Shown: one piece after another, positions 9,351-21,927 of the stretch
Layout: every line of letters begins with the position of its first letter
Numbering within the stretch: the stretch's first letter is position 1
Source: Carposina sasakii
Lineage: Eukaryota; Arthropoda; Insecta; Lepidoptera; Carposinidae
Length of the DNA stretch: 64,000 nucleotides
Direction: 5' to 3'
Assembly (NCBI GenBank): GCA_014607495.2
Contig: CP053160.1
Location: 6,634,001 to 6,698,000, forward strand
The notes under the pieces: model-generated
Databases searched by the model: none
The model's input: only the letters and a program-made list of their open reading frames with translations
What the model was told of the DNA's origin: nothing
Program-made: the position numbers and the translations under genes

Positions 9351-10615
9351 TTTGTGGAATAACCTGAGACAATCTGTCCAGAATTTTATCCCTACTTTAG
9401 GTAAGTAATAGTTATTTTATGTTAAAAGCATTTTCAGAACTCAATTATAAATGTAACACTATGCGGTACCTATATTTTGTAGAAAGATAAAAGTTAACCT
9501 GATAAGAAATTTAATAATTTCAAAATTGTGGTGTTCTTTTATTATTAAAATATAATTTCTGTTTTCTGTGGAATGACATGAATTTTAATTGTTGAAATTC
9601 TGATATCTTCGAGCCAATATCGTTACAGAATTGTTATTTTCTGTGGAACGACACGAGACAATCTGGTGTCTTCGAGCCAATCTGGCCGCAGAAATGTGGT
9701 AATAATTTATATTTAAAAATAATTAATGTTTTTGTGGAACGACACAAGTCAATCTGGTGTCTTCGAGCCAATCTGGTCGCAGAAATATAGTAAGCATTGA
9801 AATTTTAAAATAATTTATGTTTTCTGTGGAACGATACAAGTAATCTAGTGTCTTCGAGCCAATCTGGTCGCAGAAATGTGGTAATAATTTATATTTAAAA
9901 ATAATTAATGTTTTTGTGGAACGACACAAGTCAATCTAGTGTCTTCGAGCCAATCTGGTCGCAGAAATATAGTAAGCATTGAAATTTTAAAATAATTTAT
10001 GTTTTCTGTGGAACGATACAAGTAATCTGGTGTCTTCGAACCAATCTGGTCGCAGAAATGTGGTAATCATTAAAATAATAAAATATATATGTTTTCTGTG
10101 GAACGACATGAGGTAATCTGATGTTTTCGAGCCAATCTGGTCGCAGAAATATGGTAATAATTAAAATAATAAAAATATATTTGTTTTCTGTGGAACGACA
10201 CGAGTCAATCTGATCAGAATATCTAAGTTTGAAATTCTGGTGTCTTCGATCCTATCTGGTCACAGAAATATGGTAATAATAAAAATATATTTGTTTTCTG
10301 TGGAATGACACGAGTCAATCTGATCAGAATATCTAAGTTTGAAATTCTGGTGTCTTCGATCCTATCTGGTCACAGAAATATGGTAATAATAAAAATATAT
10401 TTGTTTTCTGTGGAACGACACGAGTCAATCTGATCAGAATATCTAAATTTGAAATTCTGGTGTCTTCGAGCCTATCTGGTCGCAGATTATTATTTAAAGA
10501 TGAGATTATATTTTTCTGTAGAATGACGAGTCGATCTGATCTAAATTTTGATAGTTGAAATAAATGTCTTCGAGTCAATCTGATCACAGATCTTTTTTTA
10601 TTTAACTGTGAAAGG
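9351..10615 (+). repeat. Tandem array of about 12 hairpin-capable units (90-92 and 108-110 bp)
   Basis: Each unit opens with TTCTGTGGAACGACACGAG, continues with GTCAATCTGGTGTCTTCGAG and closes with CCAATCTGGTCGCAGAAAT, so the ends can pair (TTCTGYG with CGCAGAA). An AT-rich linker of about 30-50 bp separates the cores. TGTGGAA starts lie near 9353, 9567, 9642, 9733, 9825, 9915, 10007, 10097, 10189, 10299 and 10409, with degenerate units near 10517 and 10607. Units at 9720-9902 and 9902-10084 form a repeated dimer. The three units from 10189 are longer through an extra ATCAGAATATCTAAGTTTG. Frames crossing the array are by-products. Confidence 0.85.
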
Positions 10616-12023
10616 CGTGAGCAATTTGGAATACAAATTTCTAGTTCTTTCTACACAGCTGATATCGTAATAGATGTTATGTTGTAATTTAATAGCTGTT
10701 CTGAATTTTAACATAAAATAACTATTACTGTTTTAAAATTACAGAAATGTAAACATGGGTGATGTGATACAATGGTGGCACGCTTCGACGAGGGAGCTAT
10801 GTAAGTCAATCAAAATTAATTGCTGTTATTGGGCACACCCAAAAATTGGGATGGTGTGCCCAATAACTTACTACTGACAATTGCTTTTATTTTATTATAT
10901 TAATGTAGATACTACTTATTATTGAGGGTAGAACAAAACCGAATACAGCGCATACTCATACAGTGTGACGCGCGTACCTATATGTTTTTTTTTATTATTA
11001 TTTCACTACGAAGAAAAGGCAAAGGAGACCAATGGCCATGTAGCCATTGTATTTTAAAAAACATCACAAGGACACGAGTATTTAATTTATTTTTAAATAA
11101 ACAAATAATTACACCAGCTCCTCCTACCGTTTCTGTATAAGTTTAAACATTATAGAATCTTACCTAGGTCTGATGTAAAGTGGAGGAAATTTTTTAACCA
11201 AATAGTATTTTTCGAAATAATTGATAGTTATATTTTGAAATAAAATAATGATAAATCGACAAGCATGACCGTGGTATTTACTATGTACAAACACGTGTGT
11301 TTACTAGGAATGAATTCATTTAATTAACTTTATTTAGACTTTACAAAGCCTGGGTACTTAGACAATGTATCATCATTTTGCATCGACATTCGTGGTCTCA
11401 ACACTCCCACCAATAGCTGTTAGACTTCATCACATGAAAAATTAAGGCTTCCTATTGGAGCAAACGTGTAAATGATGAACCCATATCGATTTGATCAAGA
11501 AATAACGTTACTTTATCTAAGCATGATGCCCATACTTAGAATAATGATTCGCTTCGCTTTGCTCCGCGAAGACCTATCATTAATCTAAGTGCCCATATTA
11601 ATAGTTTTGACATTCAAATTCTTACCATAGGCAAAATATGTCTCCAAGTAATATCTGCATACCTAGGCGCCTATCAATTTCCGAGCCCTGGGTACATCTT
11701 TGTGAGCGCATTTTACGGAGCTCTGTGCGAAAACAAATTGCATTCCTTTCCTCACGGCTACCTAGATATTGTGCCTCCTATACAAAGGGATATGATGACA
11801 AGAGTTATAAATTGTGGTGTATCCATAGTGTGGACATAGATTAGGTCGTGCAGAGAGTACGCTTTGGAAATACTTGACACATAGTTAGTTACTTACTATG
11901 TCATTGTGAACTTTAAACAGGTGAAATTGGTACGATCGGTGACCCGTTAGGAGCCAAGTTTCCAAGTTTATCACTCCAAATAAAATAACTTAATAACGTG
12001 GTTAACTATAAAAACGTGCCTAT
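10616..12023. other. Intergenic with one short perfect hairpin
   Basis: A 15-bp perfect inverted repeat (GTTATTGGGCACACC at 10825-10839, reverse complement at 10853-10867) is the only structure seen. No coding exon could be supported. Confidence 0.4.
10825..10867. repeat. 15-bp perfect inverted repeat with 13-nt loop
   Basis: GTTATTGGGCACACC and its exact reverse complement flank CAAAAATTGGGAT. It may be a short MITE remnant or a structured RNA segment. Confidence 0.6.
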
Positions 12024-12085
12024 AGGATCTTTTTCATGATTCTGCAATTATGGCAACCCATTTTGGGAACACAGTCGTATATACA
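12024..12085 (-). repeat. Family G fragment
   Basis: Its minus-strand order resembles the G copies at 13585 and 60868: a form of GGGTAGCCAGAACTGCAG next to GGATCATAAAGGAGATC. This one is diverged and truncated. Confidence 0.5.
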
Positions 12086-12180
12086 CAGCTGCATGTATAT
12101 AATAATTTGTAAACAGATTTAATTTCTCTTGCCCTTCATCGGGATATATTAAAATATTATTATATGTATAGATAGTGGAC

Positions 12181-12365
12181 GCCCGCGATTTCGTCCGCGT
12201 GGACTGCAGGAAAACAAAATGTCGAAATTATCCGAGATAAAAATATTTTCCCGAGATAAAAAGTAGCCCATATATTAAGCGAAATTCTGAAAACTGCATC
12301 GAAATCGGTCCAGTCATTTCTGAGATTAGCGTGCACAAACATCGATCCGTTACAGTTTTATTATA
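12181..12365 (+). repeat. Dispersed repeat, family D
   Basis: It begins GCCCGCGATTTCGTCCGCGT, continues with CCCGAGATAAAAAGTAGCC and a GGTCCAGTCATTTCTGAG stretch, and ends near TTATTATATGTATATAGATAG. At least five other copies share the first two words (29771, 33111, 36114, 52965, 62570). Such GACTTCGTCCGCG repeats are very common in Lepidoptera. The element class is not clear from the sequence. Confidence 0.75.
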
Positions 12366-12990
12366 TGTATATAGATAGATAGATAGATAAATATGTAGTT
12401 ATATTTCTGCAAATAAATTAAAACGAAATAAAATTAGGTACTATAGTCTTAACTATCACGAGTGAACATTCTGAATGTTTAATCCACTTGATGCTTATAG
12501 CCGTTGGCAACATTAAAATGACAAATTGTTTTGTGCTCTGATTCCATTTTTCATACGAATAGGTTCGCAAAAATTGAGGATATATTAAATCATGCCTGTG
12601 CTAATCGTAGTTCGACGGAGTTAATCGACAGTGACGTGATAAGGTTTTCTGAAACCTTTTCTCGAGTAAAGCAAAATAAAATTGGATAGTGATTTGAGCC
12701 CATTAATAATAATGCCCGCGTTAGACTAGAAGTAGGTATTCTCAGATTAGGTTTCGTTAAAAAGATACATACAACATATATACCAAATATTTTCATTAAG
12801 ACTAGCAAGAGCTCAGAGACCATTTCGAGAGAGTTTAGTTACAAATACTGTGACACAAGATTTTATATAACATCTAAGAAAGAAATATCCAATTATAGAC
12901 AGCAACAATACCAAGGAATTTATCTACTATCCCTCCCTCGTGATCTTTATCCTTCTATATTGCCAACAATGACAATAGAAAAGAAGAAAA

Positions 12991-13190
12991 GGATATTCAC
13001 AACACTATTATTATTAACCTAGCCCCACACTAAGATCCCTAAGCTCTTGAAGCAACAGTATATAAATACACGATATAGAAACATCTATAACTCGGAAACA
13101 AAGATTCATGATATCAATGTTTGCACCTCCCGGGATTCGAAACCAGGACCTATGGCATCGCAGGCAAGGTCACTGACAGACAATGACTTC
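12991..13190 (-). mobile_element. tRNA-derived SINE, second family, near full length
   Basis: On the minus strand it carries a box B-like GGTTTCGAATCCCGGG and the body words GTTTCCGAGTTATAG and GGGATCTTAGTGTGGGGC, ending in a TAA-rich tail. It is the same family as 31164-31417, diverged. Confidence 0.7.
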
Positions 13191-13584
13191 GAATGAGGCA
13201 GATCGTCAACATTGCTGCCTAGATTCTATGAGGTGGTGATAGAGAGAGAGATGTAGGTACTACCCCTGTCTGATGGATTGACTTTACCCATTGACGTCAT
13301 AGTATTTGTTTACCCTAATGTCAATAAGGAAACTTATAAAACCCTTCCGGTTCCGGCTTCAACAGTTCAATAAACAACCGAAGGAGAGAAAATCTCGCAC
13401 GGACGTGATTTGAGCTTCGAATGCCGCATAAGCGTGGCTGGGAGTGGCGTCCGACGCTTAATACTGACGGACACTGTAACATGTATCATAAATATATAAT
13501 ATTTACAAAGACTAATTATGTAAACAACCAGTATGGAGCACAGGCTGATTTTGTACATACATAATAATATACACAAGTCTTAGT

Positions 13585-13840
13585 ACCCAAAATGAGGTAG
13601 CCAGAACTGCGAGATCACAAAAGAGATTCTACAGTCATGTTTAGTATAGTAGCGGGGCGAAATATTATTATCAATGACGGTCATCGCCTCAGCGAACGGC
13701 CCTGAGTTTCTTAGTAGACATACACGGAAGAATATGCAGGTGATGTATTCTAATGAAGCCCCGCATCAGCACAGGAAATCATGTACGGGCACAGGGGCAA
13801 AAAGAACGGGCATTCTAAAATTTACTCGGTCAAATTCGTG
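13585..13840 (+). repeat. Dispersed repeat, family G (uninterrupted copy)
   Basis: It contains AATGAGGTAGCCAGAACTGC, AGCGGGGCGAAATATTATTA, GGCCCTGAGTTTCTTAGTAG and ACACGGAAGAATATGCAGG in order. The interrupted G copy hosting the foldback element shows the same succession, so this copy acts as a related empty site (junction near 13718). Confidence 0.7.
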
Positions 13841-13882
13841 CCTCTCTAATTTCTATAATTTATGATAACATATTATGACATC

Positions 13883-13980
13883 GGCAAATACCCCCATGGC
13901 AGTCTTGTGGCGTGCCCTGGGGGAGGCCTACGTCCAGCAGTGGACTGCAATAGGCTGATTATGATGATGATGATGATTAT
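13883..13980 (+). mobile_element. LINE 3' end, family F, 5'-truncated
   Basis: GGCAAATACCCCCATGGCAG is followed by GGCCTACGTCCAGCAGTGGA, CTGCAATAGGCTG and a (GAT)n tail. This is the terminal part of the F consensus seen more fully at 34886 and 63513. Confidence 0.7.
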
Positions 13981-15739
13981 AACATCGGCATACAAAACAC
14001 GAACTATTTTAACCAAAATGTGTTCTCATTCAAAATACCGAACTACTTTATACGTAACGCTTTTGGAAGTTGTTAAATATTCCATTTAAGCGATTCCGAT
14101 ACGGTCGTGATAGAGAAAAAAAAATACGTGATCTACATCCTAATGGCTAAATGGCTCGGTATAGGGCCTTATGAATTAAATTACTTACGGAAATTCACCA
14201 GCGGAATTTGTAGCGGGGCCTGTTTTTATTTAATCGACGATAAAATTTTAGCCTAATTTTTCTAAATGGAATATTTTGTAATTTTTTAACCAATTAGTTT
14301 GTAGCTTGAATTGGAATCTCGGAATTGTTATTTTAAAATATTTTTTTAAGGAACCAACTCTCCAAAGAAAGTATTAAAATGTTATTCCCGCTGTATTAGT
14401 ACATTATTTAGCAAACGATCAATGGTTTAGAATCTAATATGTACCGATAAATTAAGCCACTGTCGGTAATTGCAGAACATGATAATGGGAATATTGACCG
14501 CCTAACCCTATAAAAATAAAACCTTTAACCTTAAAAATAATGCAACTTTGTTCTCGAAACGACGCCATTTTAGAAAGAGCTTACAATAAACGCTATTCTG
14601 AATGTTTTATAAGATTTATTTCGTTGTTTTCATCCAAATGTATTACCTACGAGTAAGTTCACAGCTATACCCAATGGACACATGCTGTGTAGTCTTTGTG
14701 CAAACAAGCTCGTACATAACGATAGAAAAGTATAGTTTATAGTGTGATTGACTGTATACTATCGCCGATTCAATAGATCTGTGTATCTCAATTTGATAGC
14801 AACGACACAAAGTTAGAATACTCAATACTCTCTTAGGACTAGTGAGACAGCTTAGTGCCAATTAGAGGTAACTGTTAACATTTATTTATAGATACAGAGA
14901 TTTGGCGGCGGTGGAGAGAAAATACATGTCGCGGCTTTACAATATTTGTTACATGTGTATACTGGTAAAAATAAACGTAAATGTTTTTATAGTTAGAACA
15001 TTTTACTTTAAGATTACTTTGTTTGTGATAAAGTTGAAGGAGTGTTTTTAAGACTAAATAGCTTTTTCTGTGTTGTACGACTGTTTCCGATGATTAATCT
15101 TGAACAACTGCACCCATTGGCACCTATGTTCCTTCAAAAGACAATGAATAAAAATCCTAATAAGTCAAATTCAATTATGATAAAAAAAATCGTAGCCAAC
15201 CGGCTCATTCATCATTCATTCATCTTACAATATCAACACAACATTTGCTACCTTTTTATTGTGAGATTAGGTTAGGTACGGATTACACAAAAACCTCAGC
15301 CATTTCTTTTTCTCAACCAAGATTCCCAAGACTGACTCCCAAGCATATTGACCCGGTCACGGCATTACCTACATTTTAATATAATAGCGTAATTTGTTAG
15401 ACTAAGTACACGAGTACTACTGTAATCGATGAGAAGGGAACTCTAAGGGGCCCCTAATAAATCCGCTCGGGGCCCCCGACATTAATTCTGTCAGGTCCGT
15501 ATCTTCAACCACTGATGTTTTGCCATGTTGGGGCCCGATTTATTGGCCCAATCATTCGTAAGTATGATGATGAATAACTTCAATAATTATACGGAGGAGG
15601 GTATTTCGTCGGTTGTAATGGTTTCAATTCAAAAAAGGTCCTTGTGCAGTTGACACCGCGGGGTCAACGGCTCGTGGTTTCAACCGATGAAATATCCATA
15701 ACTTATAGAACCATTTTTTGAGTAAGTACATTATGTACA
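13981..15739. other. Intergenic, nothing recognised
   Basis: AT-rich. A local GC rise at 15440-15545 (GGGGCCCCTAATAAATCC) has no coding or repeat identity that I can name. Confidence 0.4.
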
Positions 15740-15904
15740 CACGGTTGTATTACTAAAATGGGGTAGCCAAAACTGCAGGTTAACAAAGGAGATCCTTTCC
15801 ATCAATTTAAGCATAGCGGGGTCAGATGTTAATGAGAGATGTGAATGACAAGTTGTTAGCTTATCGCCTGAGGGAACGCATTTGAGTTTTAGTCGACACT
15901 AACG
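15740..15904 (+). repeat. Family G repeat, left part, split by the foldback element
   Basis: AATGGGGTAGCCAAAACTGC, AACAAAGGAGATCCTTTCC, AGCGGGGTCAGATGTTAATG and CGCCTGAGGGAACGCATTTG align with the G copy at 13585. It ends at the target duplication CACTAACG (15897-15904) and resumes at 25242. Confidence 0.75.
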
Positions 15905-16373
15905 ATGTGTGTGAAGTTAGCACCGCCATTTTGGAAATTTAAAAAAATAATAGTTGTGCTAGATTGTGCTAGGCATGTGCTGACTTGTGCCGTAAATAAA
16001 ATTTTAAAATATCAAAAAATTAAAAAGTTACAGGAAAAATAAAAAAAATATCACTAGCACCGCCATTTAGTAAAATTGATAAAATAACAAATGGATAAGT
16101 TTGTGCTAGGGCTGTGCTATACTGTGCCGTAAAGCAAATTTCGATAACGCTGATAGATTTTCAGAAAATCGCGATTGAAAAAAAATCGCAGCACCGCCAT
16201 TTTGTCAAAATCGAAAAAAAAAAAATTGCTTCGATTCTGATTAAAATGTGCTAGAATGTGCTGCAAACGAAAAATCAATATCATAGACGGTTTATGAGAA
16301 AAACAAAATTGAACATTAAAAAATGAATATGCGATTTTAACGGTTTAAATTCACTTATTTGAAAAAACAAAAA
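15905..16373 (+). repeat. Foldback terminal block, left (469 bp)
   Basis: It contains three copies of AGCACCGCCATTT (15921, 16059 and 16191 regions) and three clusters of TGTGCY spaced 10-11 bp (about 15954-15993, 16101-16127 and 16246-16263). It is complementary to 24774-25241 with, as far as I can see, only a 1-bp homopolymer difference. Confidence 0.88.
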
Positions 16374-19300
16374 ATGTGCTAACTTGTGCTAGGCTAGTCT
16401 TCTAAAACTACGTTCGAATAACGAGAATAAATGTGCAATTTTTTCTAAAAATGAAAAAACAAAATTTTTTAAAAAAAATTTTTGTTCGTACGAAGTTCCA
16501 AAAAATACCACAACTTGTGCTAGGTTTGTGCTGCAGAACGCCGAAATCCCCACTTCGATAAGTCAATGCGTTGTCGAGAAATTGCAGAAATAAAATTTTG
16601 GAACATAAAAGCGTCAAAATAACGGTCAAAATGCACTCATTTCAAAAAAACAAAATATGTGCTAACTTGTGCTAGGCTAGTCTTCTATATCTACGTTAGA
16701 ATAACGAGACTAAATGTGCAATTTTTTCTAAAAATGAAAAAACAAAATTTTTTAAAAAAAATTTTTGTTCGTACGAAGTTCCAAAAAATACCACAACTTG
16801 TGCTAGGTTTGTGCTGCAGAACGCCGAAATCCCCACTTCGATAAGTCAATGCGTTGTCGAGAAATTGCAGAAATAAAATTTTGGAACATAAAAGCGTCAA
16901 AATAACGGTCAAAATGCACTCATTTCAAAAAAACAAAATATGTGCTAACTTGTGCTAGGCTAGTCTTCTATATCTACGTTAGAATAACGAGACTAAATGT
17001 GCAATTTTTTCTAAAAATGAAAAAAACAAAATTTTTTAAAAAAATTTTTGTTCGTACGAAGTTCCAAAAAATACCACAACTTGTGCTAGGTTTGTGCTGC
17101 AGAACGCCGAAATCCCCACTTCGATAAGTCAATGCGTTGTCGAGAAATTGCAGAAATAAAATTTTGGAACATAAAAGCGTCAAAATAACGGTCAAAATGC
17201 ACTCATTTCAAAAAAACAAAATATGTGCTAACTTGTGCTAGGCTAGTCTTCTATATCTACGTTCGAATAACGAGAATAAATGCGCAATTTTTTCTAAAAA
17301 TGAAAAAACAAAATTTTTTTAAAAAAATTTTTGTTCGTACGAAGTTCCAAAAAATACCACAACTTGTGCTAGGTTTGTGCTGCAGAACGCCGAAATCCCC
17401 ACTTCGATAAGTCAATGCGTTGTCGAGAAATTGCAGAAATAAAATTTTGGAACATAAAAGCGTCAAAATAACGGTCAAAATGCACTCATTTCAAAAAAAC
17501 AAAATATGTGCTAACTTGTGCTAGGCTAGTCTTCTATATCTACGTTAGAATAACGAGAATAAATGTGCAATTTTTTCTAAAAATGAAAAAACAAAATTTT
17601 TTAAAAAAAATTTTTGTTCGTACGAAGTTCCAAAAAATACCACAACTTGTGCTAGGTTTGTGCTGCAGAACGCCGAAATCCCCACTTCGATAAGTCAATG
17701 CGTTGTCGAGAAATTGCAGAAATAAAATTTTGGAACATAAAAGCGTCAAAATAACGGTCAAAATGCACTCATTTCAAAAAAACAAAATATGTGCTAACTT
17801 GTGCTAGGCTAGTCTTCTATATCTACGTTCGAATAACGAGAATAAATGTGCAATTTTTTCTAAAAATGAAAAAACAAAATTTTTTTAAAAAAATTTTTGT
17901 TCGTACGAAGTTCCAAAAAATACCACAACTTGTGCTAGGTTTGTGCTGCAGAACGCCGAAATCCCCACTTCAATAAGTCAATGCGTTGTCGAGAAATTGC
18001 AGAAATAAAATTTTGGAACATAAAAGCGTCAAAATAACGGTCAAAATGCACTCATTTCAAAAAAACAAAATATGTGCTAACTTGTGCTAGGCTAGTCTTC
18101 TATATCTACGTTAGAATAACGAGAATAAATGTGCAATTTTTTCTAAAAATGAAAAAACAAAATTTTTTAAAAAAAATTTTTGTTCGTACGAAGTTCCAAA
18201 AAATACCACAACTTGTGCTAGGTTTGTGCTGCAGAACGCCGAAATCCCCACTTCGATAAGTCAATGCGTTGTCGAGAAATTGCAGAAATAAAATTTTGGA
18301 ACATAAAAGCGTCAAAATAACGGTCAAAATGCACTCATTTCAAAAAAACAAAATATGTGCTAACTTGTGCTAGGCTAGTCTTCTATATCTACGTTAGAAT
18401 AACGAGACTAAATGTGCAATTTTTTCTAAAAATGAAAAAACAAAATTTTTTAAAAAAAATTTTTGTTCGTACGAAGTTCCAAAAAATACCACAACTTGTG
18501 CTAGGTTTGTGCTGCAGAACGCCGAAATCCCCACTTCGATAAGTCAATGCGTTGTCGAGAAATTGCAGAAATAAAATTTTGGAACATAAAAGCGTCAAAA
18601 TAACGGTCAAAATGCACTCATTTCAAAAAAACAAAATATGTGCTAACTTGTGCTAGGCTAGTCTTCTATATCTACGTTAGAATAACGAGACTAAATGTGC
18701 AATTTTTTCTAAAAATGAAAAAACAAAATTTTTTAAAAAAAATTTTTGTTCGTACGAAGTTCCAAAAAATACCACAACTTGTGCTAGGTTTGTGCTGCAG
18801 AACGCCGAAATCCCCACTTCGATAAGTCAATGCGTTGTCGAGAAATTGCAGAAATAAAATTTTGGAACATAAAAGCGTCAAAATAACGGTCAAAATGCAC
18901 TCATTTCAAAAAAACAAAATATGTGCTAACTTGTGCTAGGCTAGTCTTCTATATCTACGTTCGAATAACGAGAATAAATGCGCAATTTTTTCTAAAAATG
19001 AAAAAACAAAATTTTTTAAAAAAATTTTTGTTCGTACGAAGTTCCAAAAAATACCACAACTTGTGCTAGGTTTGTGCTGCAGAACGCCGAAATCCCCACT
19101 TCGATAAGTCAATGCGTTGTCGAGAAATTGCAGAAATAAAATTTTGGAACATAAAAGCGTCAAAATAACGGTCAAAATGCACTCATTTCAAAAAAACAAA
19201 ATATGTGCTAACTTGTGCTAGGCTAGTCTTCTATATCTACGTTAGAATAACGAGAATAAATGTGCAATTTTTTCTAAAAATGAAAAAACAAAATTTTTTA

Positions 19301-21927
19301 AAAAAAATTTTTGTTCGTACGAAGTTCCAAAAAATACCACAACTTGTGCTAGGTTTGTGCTGCAGAACGCCGAAATCCCCACTTCGATAAGTCAATGCGT
19401 TGTCGAGAAATTGCAGAAATAAAATTTTGGAACATAAAAGCGTCAAAATAACGGTCAAAATGCACTCATTTCAAAAAAACAAAATATGTGCTAACTTGTG
19501 CTAGGCTAGTCTTCTATATCTACGTTCGAATAACGAGAATAAATGTGCAATTTTTTCTAAAAATGAAAAAACAAAATTTTTTTAAAAAAATTTTTGTTCG
19601 TACGAAGTTCCAAAAAATACCACAACTTGTGCTAGGTTTGTGCTGCAGAACGCCGAAATCCCCACTTCGATAAGTCAATGCGTTGTCGAGAAATTGCAGA
19701 AATAAAATTTTGGAACATAAAAGCGTCAAAATAACGGTCAAAATGCACTCATTTCAAAAAAACAAAATATGTGCTAACTTGTGCTAGGCTAGTCTTCTAT
19801 ATCTACGTTCGAATAACGAGAATAAATGTGCAATTTTTTCTAAAAATGAAAAAACAAAATTTTTTTAAAAAAATTTTTGTTCGTACGAAGTTCCAAAAAA
19901 TACCACAACTTGTGCTAGGTTTGTGCTGCAGAACGCCGAAATCCCCACTTCGATAAGTCAATGCGTTGTCGAGAAATTGCAGAAATAAAATTTTGGAACA
20001 TAAAAGCGTCAAAATAACGGTCAAAATGCACTCATTTCAAAAAAACAAAATATGTGCTAACTTGTGCTAGGCTAGTCTTCTATATCTACGTTCGAATAAC
20101 GAGAATAAATGTGCAATTTTTTCTAAAAATGAAAAAACAAAATTTTTTAAAAAAAATTTTTGTTCGTACGAAGTTCCAAAAAATACCACAACTTGTGCTA
20201 GGTTTGTGCTGCAGAACGCCGAAATCCCCACTTCGATAAGTCAATGCGTTGTCGAGAAATTGCAGAAATAAAATTTTGGAACATAAAAGCGTCAAAATAA
20301 CGGTCAAAATGCACTCATTTCAAAAAAACAAAATATGTGCTAACTTGTGCTAGGCTAGTCTTCTATATCTACGTTCGAATAACGAGAATAAATGCGCAAT
20401 TTTTTCTAAAAATGAAAAAACAAAATTTTTTTAAAAAAATTTTTGTTCGTACGAAGTTCCAAAAAATACCACAACTTGTGCTAGGTTTGTGCTGCAGAAC
20501 GCCGAAATCCCCACTTCGATAAGTCAATGCGTTGTCGAGAAATTGCAGAAATAAAATTTTGGAACATAAAAGCGTCAAAATAACGGTCAAAATGCACTCA
20601 TTTCAAAAAAACAAAATATGTGCTAACTTGTGCTAGGCTAGTCTTCTATATCTACGTTAGAATAACGAGAATAAATGTGCAATTTTTTCTAAAAATGAAA
20701 AAACAAAATTTTTAAAAAAAAATTTTTGTTCGTACGAAGTTCCAAAAAATACCACAACTTGTGCTAGGTTTGTGCTGCAGAACGCCGAAATCCCCACTTC
20801 GATAAGTCAATGCGTTGTCGAGAAATTGCAGAAATAAAATTTTGGAACATAAAAGCGTCAAAATAACGGTCAAAATGCACTCATTTCAAAAAAACAAAAT
20901 ATGTGCTAACTTGTGCTAGGCTAGTCTTCTATATCTACGTTCGAATAACGAGAATAAATGTGCAATTTTTTCTAAAAATGAAAAAACAAAATTTTTTAAA
21001 AAAAATTTTTGTTCGTACGAAGTTCCAAAAAATACCACAACTTGTGCTAGGTTTGTGCTGCAGAACGCCGAAATCCCCACTTCGATAAGTCAATGCGTTG
21101 TCGAGAAATTGCAGAAATAAAATTTTGGAACATAAAAGCGTCAAAATAACGGTCAAAATGCACTCATTTCAAAAAAACAAAATATGTGCTAACTTGTGCT
21201 AGGCTAGTCTTCTATATCTACGTTAGAATAACGAGAATAAATGTGCAATTTTTTCTAAAAATGAAAAAACAAAATTTTTTAAAAAAAATTTTTGTTCGTA
21301 CGAAGTTCCAAAAAATACCACAACTTGTGCTAGGTTTGTGCTGCAGAACGCCGAAATCCCCACTTCGATAAGTCAATGCGTTGTCGAGAAATTGCAGAAA
21401 TAAAATTTTGGAACATAAAAGCGTCAAAATAACGGTCAAAATGCACTCATTTCAAAAAAACAAAATATGTGCTAACTTGTGCTAGGCTAGTCTTCTATAT
21501 CTACGTTCGAATAACGAGAATAAATGTGCAATTTTTTCTAAAAATGAAAAAAAAAATTTTTTAAAAAAAATTTTTGTTCGTACGAAGTTCCAAAAAATAC
21601 CACAACTTGTGCTAGGTTTGTGCTGCAGAACGCCGAAATCCCCACTTCGATAAGTCAATGCGTTGTCGAGAAATTGCAGAAATAAAATTTTGGAACATAA
21701 AAGCGTCAAAATAACGATCAAAATGCACTCATTTCAAAAAAACAAAATATGTGCTAACTTGTGCTAGGCTAGTCTTCTATATCTACGTTCGAATAACGAG
21801 AATAAATGCGCAATTTTTTCTAAAAATGAAAAAACAAAATTTTTTTAAAAAAATTTTTGTTCGTACAAAGTTCCAAAAAATACCACAACTTGTGCTAGGT
21901 TTGTGCTGCAGAACGCCGAAATCCCCA
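16374..21927 (+). repeat. Left array, about 19.6 units of 283 bp
   Basis: Units start ATGTGCTAACTTGTGCTAGG at 16374 and recur every 282-284 bp. Diagnostic variants are TTCTAAAACTACG in unit 1 only, GACTAAATG in units 2, 3, 8 and 9, AAATGCGC in units 4, 10, 15 and 20, and CTTCAATAAG in unit 6. Units 2-6 and 8-12 carry the same variant order, revealing a six-unit (1,698-bp) duplication. The last unit stops at CGAAATCCCCA (21927). Confidence 0.92.

Noticed and set aside
9723..10587. Minus-strand frames with repeated LTRRH-type text
   Set aside because: Translation of the tandem hairpin array. The repetition is from DNA, not protein selection.
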